Positions 18,543-28,261 of a stretch of 64,000 bases of DNA are shown here, piece after piece (the first letter of the stretch is position 1; every line of letters starts with the position of its first letter). The stretch covers positions 1 through 64,000 of the forward strand of contig JADQBB010000022.1 of assembly GCA_016903695.1 (NCBI GenBank), given 5' to 3'. The notes beneath the pieces are model-generated. The model saw nothing but the letters and a program-made list of their open reading frames with translations. It searched no databases and had not been told where the DNA came from. Origin of the DNA: Chlorogloea purpurea SAG 13.99 (GTDB taxonomy: Bacteria; Cyanobacteriota; Cyanobacteriia; Cyanobacteriales; Microcystaceae). A program made the position numbers and the translations under genes.

Positions 18543-18597
18543 AACAACATATTTGTTACTTAAGTATAGTATAGTTTACAATAACAGCATAAGTGTT
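18543..18597. promoter_or_regulatory. Candidate SufR operators between sufB and sufR
   Basis: Two short inverted repeats lie in the divergent intergenic region. AACAA-CATAT-TTGTT at 18543-18557 is a perfect palindrome and contains CAAC-N6-GTTA, one mismatch from the SufR site CAAC-N6-GTTG known from Synechocystis. AACA-N7-TGTT lies at 18583-18597, adjoining a GTTG. They are 40 bases (about four helical turns) apart, in line with the two-site arrangement known for this regulator. The palindromes are seen; their use by SufR is inferred. Confidence 0.6.
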
Positions 18598-18716
18598 GTT
18601 TTAGTCACAAGTTAAAAATTTTTAGCTTCGGGCCCTAACAAAGCATCCTTTGTTAAACTACCGTAAAAAGTAACCTTTGCTTCATTAATATCACTGCTGT
18701 GTTTGGTAAATACTCC

Positions 18717-19361
18717 ATGACGACGACTCAACCCACTTCCACAAAACAGGATATTCTGGAATACTTGCTCAGGAATGGTCAAGCCACAGCGGGTGACTTA
18801 GCGGAGAATTTCGGTATCAGTCCCCAGGCTACCCGCCGTCATCTCAAGGATCTGGAACTGGATGGGCTGATAGAATATGCTTCGGTTCAGAATGGTATGG
18901 GAAGACCTCAGCATATATATAAATTGAGTCGTCTGGGACGCTCGAGGTTCCCCCACCGTTACGATGATTTCGCCCTGTCGTTCTTGGATACTCTGGTGGA
19001 AACGGTGGGAGAACAGCAGTTCGGGGAAATTCTGAAGAAGCAATGGGAACGCAAAGGATTAGAATATCATCATCGTATCGGTGCGGGTACTTTAAAGGAG
19101 CGGGTGACGCGTTTGATGGAGATCCGTCTGGAAGAGGGATATATGGCGGAGCTACACACTGTGGAAGAGGGGGAGGGTGTGGAGAAATATATCCTCGCCG
19201 AACATAATTGCGCTATTTCTGAGGTGGCGGAGTCCTATCCGAGTGTGTGCGGTCACGAGTTGGAGATGTTCGCCCTGGTGCTACCGGATTGTAAGATCGA
19301 TCGTACCCACTGGCTTAATCATGGTGAGCATCGCTGTGGTTATTTAATTCAATCTACTTGA
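18717..19361 (+). CDS. sufR: SufR, [4Fe-4S] repressor of sufBCDS
   Basis: 214 residues from ATG 18717 (MTTTQPTSTKQDILEYLL); a GTG at 18699 would add six residues and is less likely. The N-terminal DeoR/MarR-like winged helix (about 8-75) reads AGDLAENFGISPQATRRHL. The C-terminal part has the cluster cysteines: HNC, PSVCGHE, LPDCK and HRCGY. SufR dimers with [4Fe-4S] repress the suf operon and their own gene. The head-to-head arrangement with sufB is the classic cyanobacterial layout. Confidence 0.95.
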   Translation: MTTTQPTSTKQDILEYLLRNGQATAGDLAENFGISPQATRRHLKDLELDGLIEYASVQNGMGRPQHIYKLSRLGRSRFPHRYDDFALSFLDTLVETVGEQQFGEILKKQWERKGLEYHHRIGAGTLKERVTRLMEIRLEEGYMAELHTVEEGEGVEKYILAEHNCAISEVAESYPSVCGHELEMFALVLPDCKIDRTHWLNHGEHRCGYLIQST

Positions 19362-19365
19362 AACT

Positions 19366-19608
19366 ATGAACGATCCTCAATTTTTAACACCCGACCAGTC
19401 CCTGGATGTGGATAAGGCTCTATTAACTTCGTCGGAGAAGTTCTTGGCTCGGTTGACTATCTCTTCTAAGAATCTGTTAAAGATTATCGCTCAGGATGCG
19501 GGAACTCCTATAGAGGATTTAACTCATCAGCAGATTATCGATTGGTTCGAGAAGGATGGCAAGATCCGGCGGGAACAGGGCATAGATGCCGCAGTTCTGA
19601 AGTGGTAA
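19366..19608 (+). CDS. Conserved small protein downstream of sufR, 80 aa
   Basis: A soluble, helix-rich, acidic protein starting 4 bases after the sufR stop and ending just before a strong terminator, so it forms an operon with sufR. Visible segments are LTPDQSLDVDKALLTSSEKF, LLKIIAQDAGTPI and QQIIDWFEKDGKI. It contains no cysteines, so it is unlikely to bind a cluster itself. I do not recognise a named family. Co-expression with sufR hints at a link to Fe-S metabolism. Confidence 0.65.
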   Translation: MNDPQFLTPDQSLDVDKALLTSSEKFLARLTISSKNLLKIIAQDAGTPIEDLTHQQIIDWFEKDGKIRREQGIDAAVLKW

Positions 19609-19625
19609 TTTTGGTTCAGTTTATC

Positions 19626-19656
19626 CGACAGTGATTTAAATCACTGTCGCTTTTTT
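19626..19656 (+). terminator. Rho-independent terminator after sufR operon
   Basis: CGACAGTGATTT (19626-19637) pairs perfectly with AAATCACTGTCG (19638-19649), followed by C and six T. This is a classical intrinsic terminator. The 200 bases after it, up to the RTX gene, are very AT-rich with nothing else recognisable. Confidence 0.85.
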
Positions 19657-19865
19657 GGTTTTTTGATATTATTTAGTGCTGGTATTATACCTGTAAGTAG
19701 TTTCACTGATAATTAGAAAACCCTGTAATTTTAAAGCTTTACATATCATGATTTTGTAACTAGAAATTAAATAAAAATTCATGATCTTTATCGTAAAATT
19801 TTCTTGACGTATTACAATCAAAAAATGATAATAGTAGTGAATAACTATTTTTAATTCTAAAAATA

Positions 19866-22800
19866 ATGCCAACATATACTGGAACTAACGGTAATGATAA
19901 TCTCCCTACTAGTGGGAGCAATAACTCCGGTAACGACATATTTATACCACTATTAGGCATAGATACAGTGGATGGGGGAAGCGGGGACGATCTTCTTATT
20001 ATTGATTATTCGAGTAATACTTACACCGGAAATGCTACTTATGCAGCCGGTATTTCTACTAATATATCTGAAAGTGTTCCGGGTACATTTACAGGAAATT
20101 ACTTAGCTTATAAAAATACCACGGGAACTTACGATCAGGTCAACTTCAGTAACATTGAAAGATTTCAAATTACCGGCACGAATTTTAACGATACGATCGT
20201 CACGGGTTGGAATAATGATGTTATTAACGCCGGTGGGGGTAATGATATTATTGATGGACGGGGCGGGATAGATACGATCGATGGTGGTGCGGGTACGGAC
20301 ACGGTGATCTATCTGGACGCAAGCGATGAAACGGCCAATCTAGTTATCAATAATAGTGGGGCGAGGATAGGGCTGACCAACGGTACTGTCATCACCAACG
20401 TGGAGCAATTCCAGAACGTGGACGCAGGGGGTGGTAACGATACGATCGCTTTCAGTGACTCCCTAAACCATGCCATTGATGGTGGCGGGGGTAACGATGC
20501 CATAACCACGGGCGGGGCTAATGATACTATTACTGGGGGCGACGGCAACGACACCATTAACGCCGGACTGGGAATCAATAATGTGTACGGTGGCACGGGC
20601 AACGATCTATTAGTTCTCGACTACTCCAGTAATACCTACGCCGGTAACGTTACGTATCCCGCGGGTATCACCCTTTCTTATTACAGCGGTAATGGTTTTA
20701 CTGGGTGGAGTGGTAACTATTTCGCTTATAACAATGGCAGCGGTGGCTACGACCAGGTTTATTTTCAAGACATTGAACGCTTTCAAGTTACGGGTACTGC
20801 TTATAACGACTCGTTCGATCAAGCTGGCTACGGTTCCATCATCGATGGTGGGGCGGGTATCGATACCCTCAATAACGTCGATTTCAGCTTAGAGACGGGT
20901 AACATGAGCCTTGATAATAGCGGTGCTACCTATACTAGGAGCGATGGCAGTACCATCAGGAACGTGGAAAAGTTCGGCAATGTCACCCTGGGTTCCGGCA
21001 ACGATACGATCGCTTTTACCGACAATCTCAATCATACTCTTACAGGCGGTGACGGCAGCGATTCGCTCACTGCGGGCGGAGGTAACGACACCCTCAACGG
21101 CGGTGATGGCGATGATACACTCAACGCTGGTTTCGGCAATAATCAAGCTCTTGGCGGTGCGGGTAATGACCTGTTAATCCTCGACTACTCCGGTAATACC
21201 TACGCCGGGACGGTTAATTATCCCGCGGGGATTGTCGTTAATTCTTACGGTGGGGATAGTACCAATGGTTGGACGGGTTATTATTCCGCTTACAAAAATA
21301 GCACCGGTGCTTCCGACCAAGTTTATTACCAGGACATAGAACGTTTCCAAATTACCGGCACGGCTTATAGTGATGCGTTCGGTCAAGTATCCGCTGCGTC
21401 GAGCATCGATGGGGGCTTGGGAACCGATACTATCACTAACGCTGACTTTAATAATGAGACGGGTAACTTAACTATTAATAATAGTGGCGCTGCCATCACT
21501 TTGAGCGATGGTTCTGTTATCAGGAACGTGGAACGATTTGTGAACCTCACCACAGGTTCGGGTAATGATACGATTTCCTTTACCGACAATCTGGGTCATC
21601 AAATCGACGCGGGTGCGGGCAATAACTCCGTCACCACGGGTAGCGGTGATGATACCATCATCACGGACTTAGGTAACGACACCATCAACGCCGGCCTCGG
21701 TAACAATAACGTGGATGGGGGCGCGGGTAATGACCTGTTAATTATCGATTATTCAGGTAACACCCTAGGGACGAACTCCGGCTACCCCGCAGGTATAAGC
21801 AGTTCTATCAGCAATAACGGCGCTAGTGGTTGGAGCGGTTACTACTACGCTTACAACACTGCTACTTTCGACCAGGTTTACTTTAATAACATCGAACTAT
21901 TACAAGTTATCGGCACGAGTTATAACGATACCTTCGATCAGTGGGGCTACGGTTTCACCATTAATGGCGGTGCGGGGACAGATACGATCGTCTTCGCCAA
22001 CTTTGTCAGGGAGACGGCTAATTTAACGATCAATAATAGCGGTGGGGCGATCGCATTGAGCGATGGTAGCACGATCAGCAACGTGGAACAATTCCAAAAC
22101 CTGACCACGGGTTCGGGCAATGATACTATTTCCTTTAACGATACCCTCAGCCACTACATTTTAGGCGGTGCGGGCAACGATGTGATCACCACGGGCGCGG
22201 GTAATGACGGTATTAACGGGGGAGCCGGTAACGACACCCTCAATGCCGGCCTCGGATACAATAACGCCGATGGGGGTAGCGGTAATGACCTGTTAATCCT
22301 CGACTATTCTAGTAACACTTTCCCCGGTAACGGGAGTTTCCCTGGCGGCATAACTAGTTCTTTGAGTGGTAATAGCCTTACGGGCTGGTCTGGCTCTTTC
22401 CTGGCTTACAATAACGCCAATGGAACCTATGATCTGGTCAGCTTCTCTAGCATCGAGCGTTTTCAACTGGTTGGTACCGGGGCTAACGATTCGTTTCAAA
22501 GGGGCGGTTACGGTTTTACCATTAATGGCGGGGCGGGTACGGATACGATCGTCAACGCCAATTTCAGCCGGGAGACGGGTAATTTAACTCTGAACAATAG
22601 CGGTGCCACCATTACTTTGATAGATGGTAGCACGATCGCAAATGTGGAACAGTTCCAGAACCTCACCACGGGTTCGGGTGGTGATACGATCGCTTTTACC
22701 GATAACCTCAATCGTACCCTTAATACCGGACTGGGTAATGACGTAATCACCACGGGTGCGGGGAACGACACCATCAACGGGGGGGCGGGTAACGACACCA

Positions 22801-24896
22801 TCAACCCCGGACGCGGAATTAATAGCGTCGACGCGGGGACGGGTAACGACCTGTTAATCTTCGATTACTCCGGTAACACCTACACGGGAAATACTACCTA
22901 CCCTGCGGGTATAACCAGTTCTATCGGTGGTAATAGTATCGCTGGCTGGAATGGTTACTTCTCGGCTAACACTAGCGCTAGTGGAACTTCTGACCAGGTA
23001 AGTTTCAGTGGTATCGATCGCTTTCAAATCACTGGCACGAGTTACGGTGACTCCTTTTTCCAGGGGGGCTACGGTTTCAATATCGATGGCGGGGCCGGCA
23101 CGGATACGATCGTCTTCGCCGATTTTAGCAGGGAGACGGGTAATTTAACTCTTAACAATACTGGTACCCCCATCACCCTGAGCGACGGTACGGTTATTAG
23201 AAACGTGGAACAATTCCAAAACCTCACCACCGGTACGGGTAACGATACAGTTAACCTCACGGATAACTTGAATAAGGGGATCAACACTGGTACGGGTAAT
23301 GACGCTATCACTACCGGTGCGGGCAATGACAATATCAACAGCGGTATCGGCAATGACACCCTTAACGCCGGACTCGGCAATAATTCTGTAGATGGCGGTA
23401 AGGGCAATGACCTGTTAATCCTTGACTACTCCAGTAACACCTATGCCGGTAACGCGACCTATACCGCAGGTATAACGAGTTCTCTTTCTTACCCAGGTCT
23501 TGGTGCCTGGAATGGCTCTTTTTCTGCTTTCAAAAATACCAGTGGTGGTTCAGACTCGGTTAGCTTCAATAATATCGAACAATTCCAGATCACCGGCACG
23601 GGTTTTAACGACAGCATCGGGGGTGGTAGTAATAGCGACACCATCAGGGGTGGCGCTGGCAGAGATACTTTAAACGGTGGCGGCGGTATCGATACTCTGA
23701 GTTACGCGGGTTCGACGGCGGGAGTTAACGTCAATCTAACTACCAACACCGCAACAGGCGGGGATGCTACGGGCGATGTTATCTCTGGTTTTGAAAACCT
23801 GATAGGTTCGGCTAATAACGATACCCTTGTAGGTAACGCGGATAGTAACGTCATTATCGGCGGCGGTGGCGCTGATTCGCTCGATGGTGGTGCGGGTATC
23901 GATACTCTAAGCTTCGCCACGGCAACGGCTGCGGTTAACGTCAACCTCGCTACCGGTGCGGTTACGGGGGGTAACACTACTACCGGCTCAAGTTTCACTA
24001 ATTTCGAGAATCTCATTGGCTCGGGTCTCAACGATACTTTAATTGGTAGCGCAGGCGATAACGTCATCGGCGGTGGTGCGGGTGCTGATTCGATCGATGG
24101 TGGCGCGGGCGTGGATACTCTTTCTTATGAAACCTCTACGGGCGGAGTTAGCGTTAATCTGGCCACTAACGCGGCAACAGGCGGCGAGGCCACGGGTGAT
24201 GTAATCGCCAACTTCGAGAATGTTAACGGATCTGCCGGTAATGACACTTTAACGGGTAGTGCGGTTAGTAATGCCTTGAGCGGTGGCGGAGGTAACGACC
24301 TGATCAATGGCGGTGCTGGTGCGGATTCCCAAGATGGTGGTGCGGGTATCGATACTCTGTCTTACGCCGGTTCTACTGCGGGGGTTAACGTTAATCTCGC
24401 CACTAACACGGCGACGGGCGGCGCTGCTACGGGTGATGTAATTGCCAATTTCGAGAATCTCACCGGCTCCGGGTTGAACGATACGTTAATCGGTAGCATG
24501 GCTAATAATACCATCTCTGGCGGTGTGGGTAAGGACTCTCTCACCGGTGGCGGGGGTAGCGATCGCTTCGTCTACAACGCTTTAGCCGACTCCCTTCTAG
24601 CTAATTTCGATGTGATCACCGATTTTAACGGGGCTGATGATTTCTTCCTCGTGGGTACGTCTCGCACGAGTTTCAATAATGTAGGTGCGGTGACGACTCT
24701 CAACGCTGCCGGTATCGGGGCCAAGTTGACTAGTACGGCTTTTGCAAGCAATAGCGCGGCACAATTTACCTTCGGTAGTCGTAATTTCGTGGCTATCAAC
24801 AATGCCACGGCTGGATTTAGCGCTACTACGGATGCGATCGTCGAGTTGACCGGTTTAACCGGCTCTCTGGGTATAGGTAACTTTGTTACGTTATAA
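19866..24896 (+). CDS. Giant RTX/hemolysin-type calcium-binding repeat protein, 1676 aa
   Basis: Starts MPTYTGTNGNDNLPTSG, already RTX-like, with no signal peptide. The body holds seven long units of roughly 180 residues, each beginning near GNDLLILDYS, then a Tyr/Gly-rich beta segment, ERFQITGT, and nonapeptide-like GGxGNDxI repeats. Then follow four shorter units with GVNVNLATNTATGG and NFENLTGS. The last 90 residues (VAINNATAGFS, DAIVELTGLTG) are hydrophobic-beta and resemble the C-terminal tail of cyanobacterial repeat surface proteins. Calcium binding and type I secretion are expected for the family; no HlyB/HlyD genes are adjacent. It is paralogous to the next gene and has a slightly higher GC content than its AT-rich flanks. 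Confidence 0.9.
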   Translation: MPTYTGTNGNDNLPTSGSNNSGNDIFIPLLGIDTVDGGSGDDLLIIDYSSNTYTGNATYAAGISTNISESVPGTFTGNYLAYKNTTGTYDQVNFSNIERFQITGTNFNDTIVTGWNNDVINAGGGNDIIDGRGGIDTIDGGAGTDTVIYLDASDETANLVINNSGARIGLTNGTVITNVEQFQNVDAGGGNDTIAFSDSLNHAIDGGGGNDAITTGGANDTITGGDGNDTINAGLGINNVYGGTGNDLLVLDYSSNTYAGNVTYPAGITLSYYSGNGFTGWSGNYFAYNNGSGGYDQVYFQDIERFQVTGTAYNDSFDQAGYGSIIDGGAGIDTLNNVDFSLETGNMSLDNSGATYTRSDGSTIRNVEKFGNVTLGSGNDTIAFTDNLNHTLTGGDGSDSLTAGGGNDTLNGGDGDDTLNAGFGNNQALGGAGNDLLILDYSGNTYAGTVNYPAGIVVNSYGGDSTNGWTGYYSAYKNSTGASDQVYYQDIERFQITGTAYSDAFGQVSAASSIDGGLGTDTITNADFNNETGNLTINNSGAAITLSDGSVIRNVERFVNLTTGSGNDTISFTDNLGHQIDAGAGNNSVTTGSGDDTIITDLGNDTINAGLGNNNVDGGAGNDLLIIDYSGNTLGTNSGYPAGISSSISNNGASGWSGYYYAYNTATFDQVYFNNIELLQVIGTSYNDTFDQWGYGFTINGGAGTDTIVFANFVRETANLTINNSGGAIALSDGSTISNVEQFQNLTTGSGNDTISFNDTLSHYILGGAGNDVITTGAGNDGINGGAGNDTLNAGLGYNNADGGSGNDLLILDYSSNTFPGNGSFPGGITSSLSGNSLTGWSGSFLAYNNANGTYDLVSFSSIERFQLVGTGANDSFQRGGYGFTINGGAGTDTIVNANFSRETGNLTLNNSGATITLIDGSTIANVEQFQNLTTGSGGDTIAFTDNLNRTLNTGLGNDVITTGAGNDTINGGAGNDTINPGRGINSVDAGTGNDLLIFDYSGNTYTGNTTYPAGITSSIGGNSIAGWNGYFSANTSASGTSDQVSFSGIDRFQITGTSYGDSFFQGGYGFNIDGGAGTDTIVFADFSRETGNLTLNNTGTPITLSDGTVIRNVEQFQNLTTGTGNDTVNLTDNLNKGINTGTGNDAITTGAGNDNINSGIGNDTLNAGLGNNSVDGGKGNDLLILDYSSNTYAGNATYTAGITSSLSYPGLGAWNGSFSAFKNTSGGSDSVSFNNIEQFQITGTGFNDSIGGGSNSDTIRGGAGRDTLNGGGGIDTLSYAGSTAGVNVNLTTNTATGGDATGDVISGFENLIGSANNDTLVGNADSNVIIGGGGADSLDGGAGIDTLSFATATAAVNVNLATGAVTGGNTTTGSSFTNFENLIGSGLNDTLIGSAGDNVIGGGAGADSIDGGAGVDTLSYETSTGGVSVNLATNAATGGEATGDVIANFENVNGSAGNDTLTGSAVSNALSGGGGNDLINGGAGADSQDGGAGIDTLSYAGSTAGVNVNLATNTATGGAATGDVIANFENLTGSGLNDTLIGSMANNTISGGVGKDSLTGGGGSDRFVYNALADSLLANFDVITDFNGADDFFLVGTSRTSFNNVGAVTTLNAAGIGAKLTSTAFASNSAAQFTFGSRNFVAINNATAGFSATTDAIVELTGLTGSLGIGNFVTL

Positions 24897-24908
24897 ACAA
24901 TAGATATA

Positions 24909-24935
24909 AACCGCCGAGATAAATGCTCGGCGGTT
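24909..24935 (+). terminator. Hairpin after first RTX gene
   Basis: AACCGCCGAG (24909-24918) pairs perfectly with CTCGGCGGTT (24926-24935) around a 7-base loop, followed by ATTTC. It separates the two RTX genes, so each probably has its own promoter in the AT-rich gap 24936-25023. Confidence 0.75.
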
Positions 24936-25023
24936 ATTTCGACTTGTTAAGAATTTATAGTTATTATTGAGCAATAATGTTTAAATTTATATGGTCATAG
25001 ATAAAATTTTTTGATAAAAAATA

Positions 25024-28000
25024 ATGCCTACTTATACAGGAACTAATAATAATGATAATCTTCCTCCCAGCGGAAGTAATAACTCTGGTAACGATATATT
25101 TATTCCTCTATTGGGCATAGATACGTTAGATGGAGGAAGTGGAGATGATCTTCTGATTATTAATTATTCCAGTAACACCTATAGCGGCACTACTAGTTAC
25201 GCAGCCGGAATACGCTCTAGCGTGGGAGAAAATACTCCGGGGTCTTTTTCGGGTTATTACTATGCTTATAAAAACGCTAGCGCCGGTTATGACCGGATTA
25301 ACTTTTCTAACATCGAGCGTTTCCAAATTACCGGTACTAATTTTAATGATATTATCACTACCGGGTGGGGCAACGACTCCATTAATGGCGGTGGTGGAGA
25401 CGACATCATCGATGGTAAGGGTGGTATCGATAGCATCGATGGCGGTGGGGGCACTGATACCCTCATTTATTTAGACGCTAGCGATGAAACCGCGGGTTTG
25501 ACACTTAATAACACGGGAGTTTCAATAGCTCTTTCTAGTGGAGTTAGCCTCACGAGAATCGAACAATTTCAAAACGTGGATACAGGTTCGGGAAATGATA
25601 CGATCGTTTTTACCGACGCTTTGAACCACAACATCGATACGGCTTGGGGTAATGATAGCCTCATCACGGGTAGCGGCAACGATACTGTTAAAGGAGGTAA
25701 CGGCAACGATACCATCAACGCCGGGTTAGGACGCGATAACGTAGACGGCCAAGGGGGAAACGATCTTTTAATAGTCGATTATTCGGGTAATACCTACGGG
25801 GGAACCACCACCTACCCCGCGGGTTTAGTCTCCAGTATCAGTGCTAGTGGTAGCGGCGGCTGGAATGGCAATTACTACGCTTACAACAACAATAGTGGTG
25901 GTTACGACCAAGTTTATTTCTACAATATTGAACGTTTCCAACTCACCGGCACGGGTTCTGGCGACGTTTTCGGTCAAGGGGGATACGGTTCCGTCATCGA
26001 TGGTCGCGGTGGCGTGGATACGATCACCAATACCGATGCGAGTAATGAAACGAATAACCTGACCATCAATAATGCCGGTGGAACCCTGACCTTGAGCGAC
26101 GGCAGTGTTATAAAAAACGTGGAGCAATTCCAGAATCTGAACACGGGTTCGGGAAATGATACGATCGTTTTTACCGACGCTTTGAACCACAACATCGATA
26201 CAGGGGCTGGTAATGATGGCATCACCACGGGAAGCGGCAATGATACGGTTAAAGGAGGCAGCGGCAACGATACCCTCAACGCTGGGTTAGGACGCGATAA
26301 CGTAGACGGCCAAGGAGGAAACGATCTTTTAATAGTCGATTATTCGGGTAATACCTACGGGGGAACCACCACCTACCCCGCGGGTTTAGTTTCCAGTATC
26401 AGTGCTAGTGGTAGCGGCGGCTGGAATGGCAATTACTACGCTTACAACAACAATAGTGGTGGTTACGACCAAGTTTATTTCTACAATATCGAACGTTCCC
26501 AACTCACCGGCACGGGGTATGGCGACGTTTTCGGTCAAGGGGGATACAGTTTCATCATCGATGGTCGCAGTGGTGTGGATACGATCACCAATACCGACGC
26601 GAGTAATGAAACGAATAACCTGACCATCAATAATGCTGGTGGAACCCTGACACTGAGCGACGGCAGCGTTATTAAAAATGTGGAGCAATTCCAGAATCTG
26701 AACACGGGTTCGGGGAACGATAGTATCGTCTTCACAGACACTTTGAACCACAACATCGATACAGGGGCTGGTAATGATGGCATCACCACGGGAAGCGGCA
26801 ATGATACGGTTAAAGGAGGTAGCGGCAACGATACCCTCAACGCCGGGTTAGGACGGAATAACGCCGATGGCGGGAAAGGTAACGACTTGTTAATCGTTAA
26901 TTATTCTACGAACACCTATGCTGGAACCACGTCTTACACGGCGGGTATCAAAAGCTCTTTGGGATATGCAGGTGTAGGGGCATGGAATGGAAATTACTAC
27001 GCCTACAACAACAGTAGTGGCGGTTACGACCAAGTTTATTTCTACAATATCGAACGGTTCCAGATCACGGGTACTAATTACAACGACAGTATTCTCGGTG
27101 GTAGCAATAATGACACGATCAAGGGTGGGGCCGGTTCTGATACTTTAGATGGCGGCGGTGGTAGCGATACCCTGAGTTATACAGGCTCATCTGCGGGGGT
27201 GAATGTTAACTTGGCTACTAATACCGCTACCGGCGGTGACTCGACCGGAGATGTAATCGCTAATTTCGAGAGTGCGATCGGTTCCGGCAATAATGACACG
27301 TTGACAGGTACTAGCGGTGATAACACTATTAATGGCGGGGCGGGAGCGGATTCCCTCAACGGCGGAGCTGGTACGGATAGTTTATCCTACGAAACCTCGA
27401 CGGCGGCGGTTAACGTTAACCTAGCAACCAACGCCGCTACGGGTGGTGATGCCACCGGTGACATCATCTCCAATTTTGAAAACCTTACCGGCTCAAATTC
27501 AAACGATACCCTAATTGGTAGTACGGGTATTAATACAATCAACGGCGGGGGCGGCAATGACCTGATCGATGGTGGTGTGGGAGCGGATTCTCTCGATGGC
27601 GGTGGCGGTATCGATACACTGGCTTATGACACATCCACGGCTGGGGTTAATGTTAATTTATCTACCAATACCGCTACGGGCGGTAGTGCCACCGGGGATG
27701 TTATCGCTAACTTCGAGAATATCACCGGATCAGGTTTCAATGACTCCTTAACGGGTAATACTGCCGCTAACGCTCTGGTGGGGGGAAATGGTAATGATAC
27801 ACTCACCGGCGGGGCGGGTGGCGACTCGCTGACCGGCGGCGCGGGTCAAGACCGCTTCGTTTATACGACTTTAAGCGATTCACTTTTAGCGGGAGTGGAC
27901 ACCATCACCGATTTTAACGCTACCGCGGGTAACGATCTTTTCCGTGTTGCCGTCGCCAGAAGCACTTTCACCAACGCGGGCACGGCTACCGGAACCACTT

Positions 28001-28194
28001 TGTCGGCGGCTATTTCCGCCGTACTTAACAACACTAATTTCACCGCTAATTCTGCCGCACAACTATCTTACAATAGTCGCATTTACGTGGCTATCAACGA
28101 TGGAACGGCTGGATTCAGCGCGTCTACCGATGGTGTTGTTGACGTGACTGGTTTAACCGGGACTCTAGCCCTGGCTAACTTCGTCACCGTTTAG
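25024..28194 (+). CDS. RTX/hemolysin-type calcium-binding repeat protein, 1056 aa (paralogue)
   Basis: The first 60 residues are almost the same as in the preceding gene (MPTYTGTNNNDNLPPSG, IFIPLLGIDT), so the pair arose by duplication. It has four long units marked by GNDLLIVDYS (two are nearly identical), three GVNVNLATN-type units, and the same C-terminal tail (YVAINDGTAGFSAS, VVDVTGLTG). There is no signal peptide. Family knowledge suggests a calcium-stabilised secreted or cell-surface fibre exported by a type I system. It differs from its paralogue mainly in the number of repeat units. Confidence 0.9.
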   Translation: MPTYTGTNNNDNLPPSGSNNSGNDIFIPLLGIDTLDGGSGDDLLIINYSSNTYSGTTSYAAGIRSSVGENTPGSFSGYYYAYKNASAGYDRINFSNIERFQITGTNFNDIITTGWGNDSINGGGGDDIIDGKGGIDSIDGGGGTDTLIYLDASDETAGLTLNNTGVSIALSSGVSLTRIEQFQNVDTGSGNDTIVFTDALNHNIDTAWGNDSLITGSGNDTVKGGNGNDTINAGLGRDNVDGQGGNDLLIVDYSGNTYGGTTTYPAGLVSSISASGSGGWNGNYYAYNNNSGGYDQVYFYNIERFQLTGTGSGDVFGQGGYGSVIDGRGGVDTITNTDASNETNNLTINNAGGTLTLSDGSVIKNVEQFQNLNTGSGNDTIVFTDALNHNIDTGAGNDGITTGSGNDTVKGGSGNDTLNAGLGRDNVDGQGGNDLLIVDYSGNTYGGTTTYPAGLVSSISASGSGGWNGNYYAYNNNSGGYDQVYFYNIERSQLTGTGYGDVFGQGGYSFIIDGRSGVDTITNTDASNETNNLTINNAGGTLTLSDGSVIKNVEQFQNLNTGSGNDSIVFTDTLNHNIDTGAGNDGITTGSGNDTVKGGSGNDTLNAGLGRNNADGGKGNDLLIVNYSTNTYAGTTSYTAGIKSSLGYAGVGAWNGNYYAYNNSSGGYDQVYFYNIERFQITGTNYNDSILGGSNNDTIKGGAGSDTLDGGGGSDTLSYTGSSAGVNVNLATNTATGGDSTGDVIANFESAIGSGNNDTLTGTSGDNTINGGAGADSLNGGAGTDSLSYETSTAAVNVNLATNAATGGDATGDIISNFENLTGSNSNDTLIGSTGINTINGGGGNDLIDGGVGADSLDGGGGIDTLAYDTSTAGVNVNLSTNTATGGSATGDVIANFENITGSGFNDSLTGNTAANALVGGNGNDTLTGGAGGDSLTGGAGQDRFVYTTLSDSLLAGVDTITDFNATAGNDLFRVAVARSTFTNAGTATGTTLSAAISAVLNNTNFTANSAAQLSYNSRIYVAINDGTAGFSASTDGVVDVTGLTGTLALANFVTV
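25577..26856 (+). repeat. 561-bp tandem repeat inside the second RTX gene
   Basis: Two consecutive copies (25577-26137 and 26138-26698) match almost base for base, followed by a third partial copy (26699-26856). The period is 561 bp, 187 codons, so the frame is kept. The stretch from GTAGACGGCC (25741 and 26302) to the Tyr/Gly segment is practically identical. Such identity at silent positions points to recent unequal crossover or conversion. Confidence 0.9.
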
Positions 28195-28210
28195 AAGCCA
28201 CGATAAAAAG

Positions 28211-28232
28211 CCTCCTAACATAAATTAGGAGG
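28211..28232. terminator. Hairpin between convergent genes
   Basis: CCTCCTAA (28211-28218) pairs with TTAGGAGG (28225-28232) around CATAAA, with AAAAG before it and TTTAA after it. It lies between the second RTX gene and the facing DUF4912 gene and can serve both. Confidence 0.7.
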
Positions 28233-28261
28233 TTTAAGGGTTGGCTTTTGTAAACTTGGGC

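Noticed and set aside
20309..27806. Many long minus-strand and second-frame open frames opposite the RTX genes
   Set aside because: They mirror the GGxGxD repeat codons (Val/Pro/Ser/Leu-rich shadow proteins), repeat with the repeat period and have no ribosome sites.
19866..28194. Regular direct repeats that might suggest a CRISPR array or satellite
   Set aside because: Units are in frame, of variable sequence, much longer than CRISPR repeats and clearly coding for RTX proteins; no cas genes are present.
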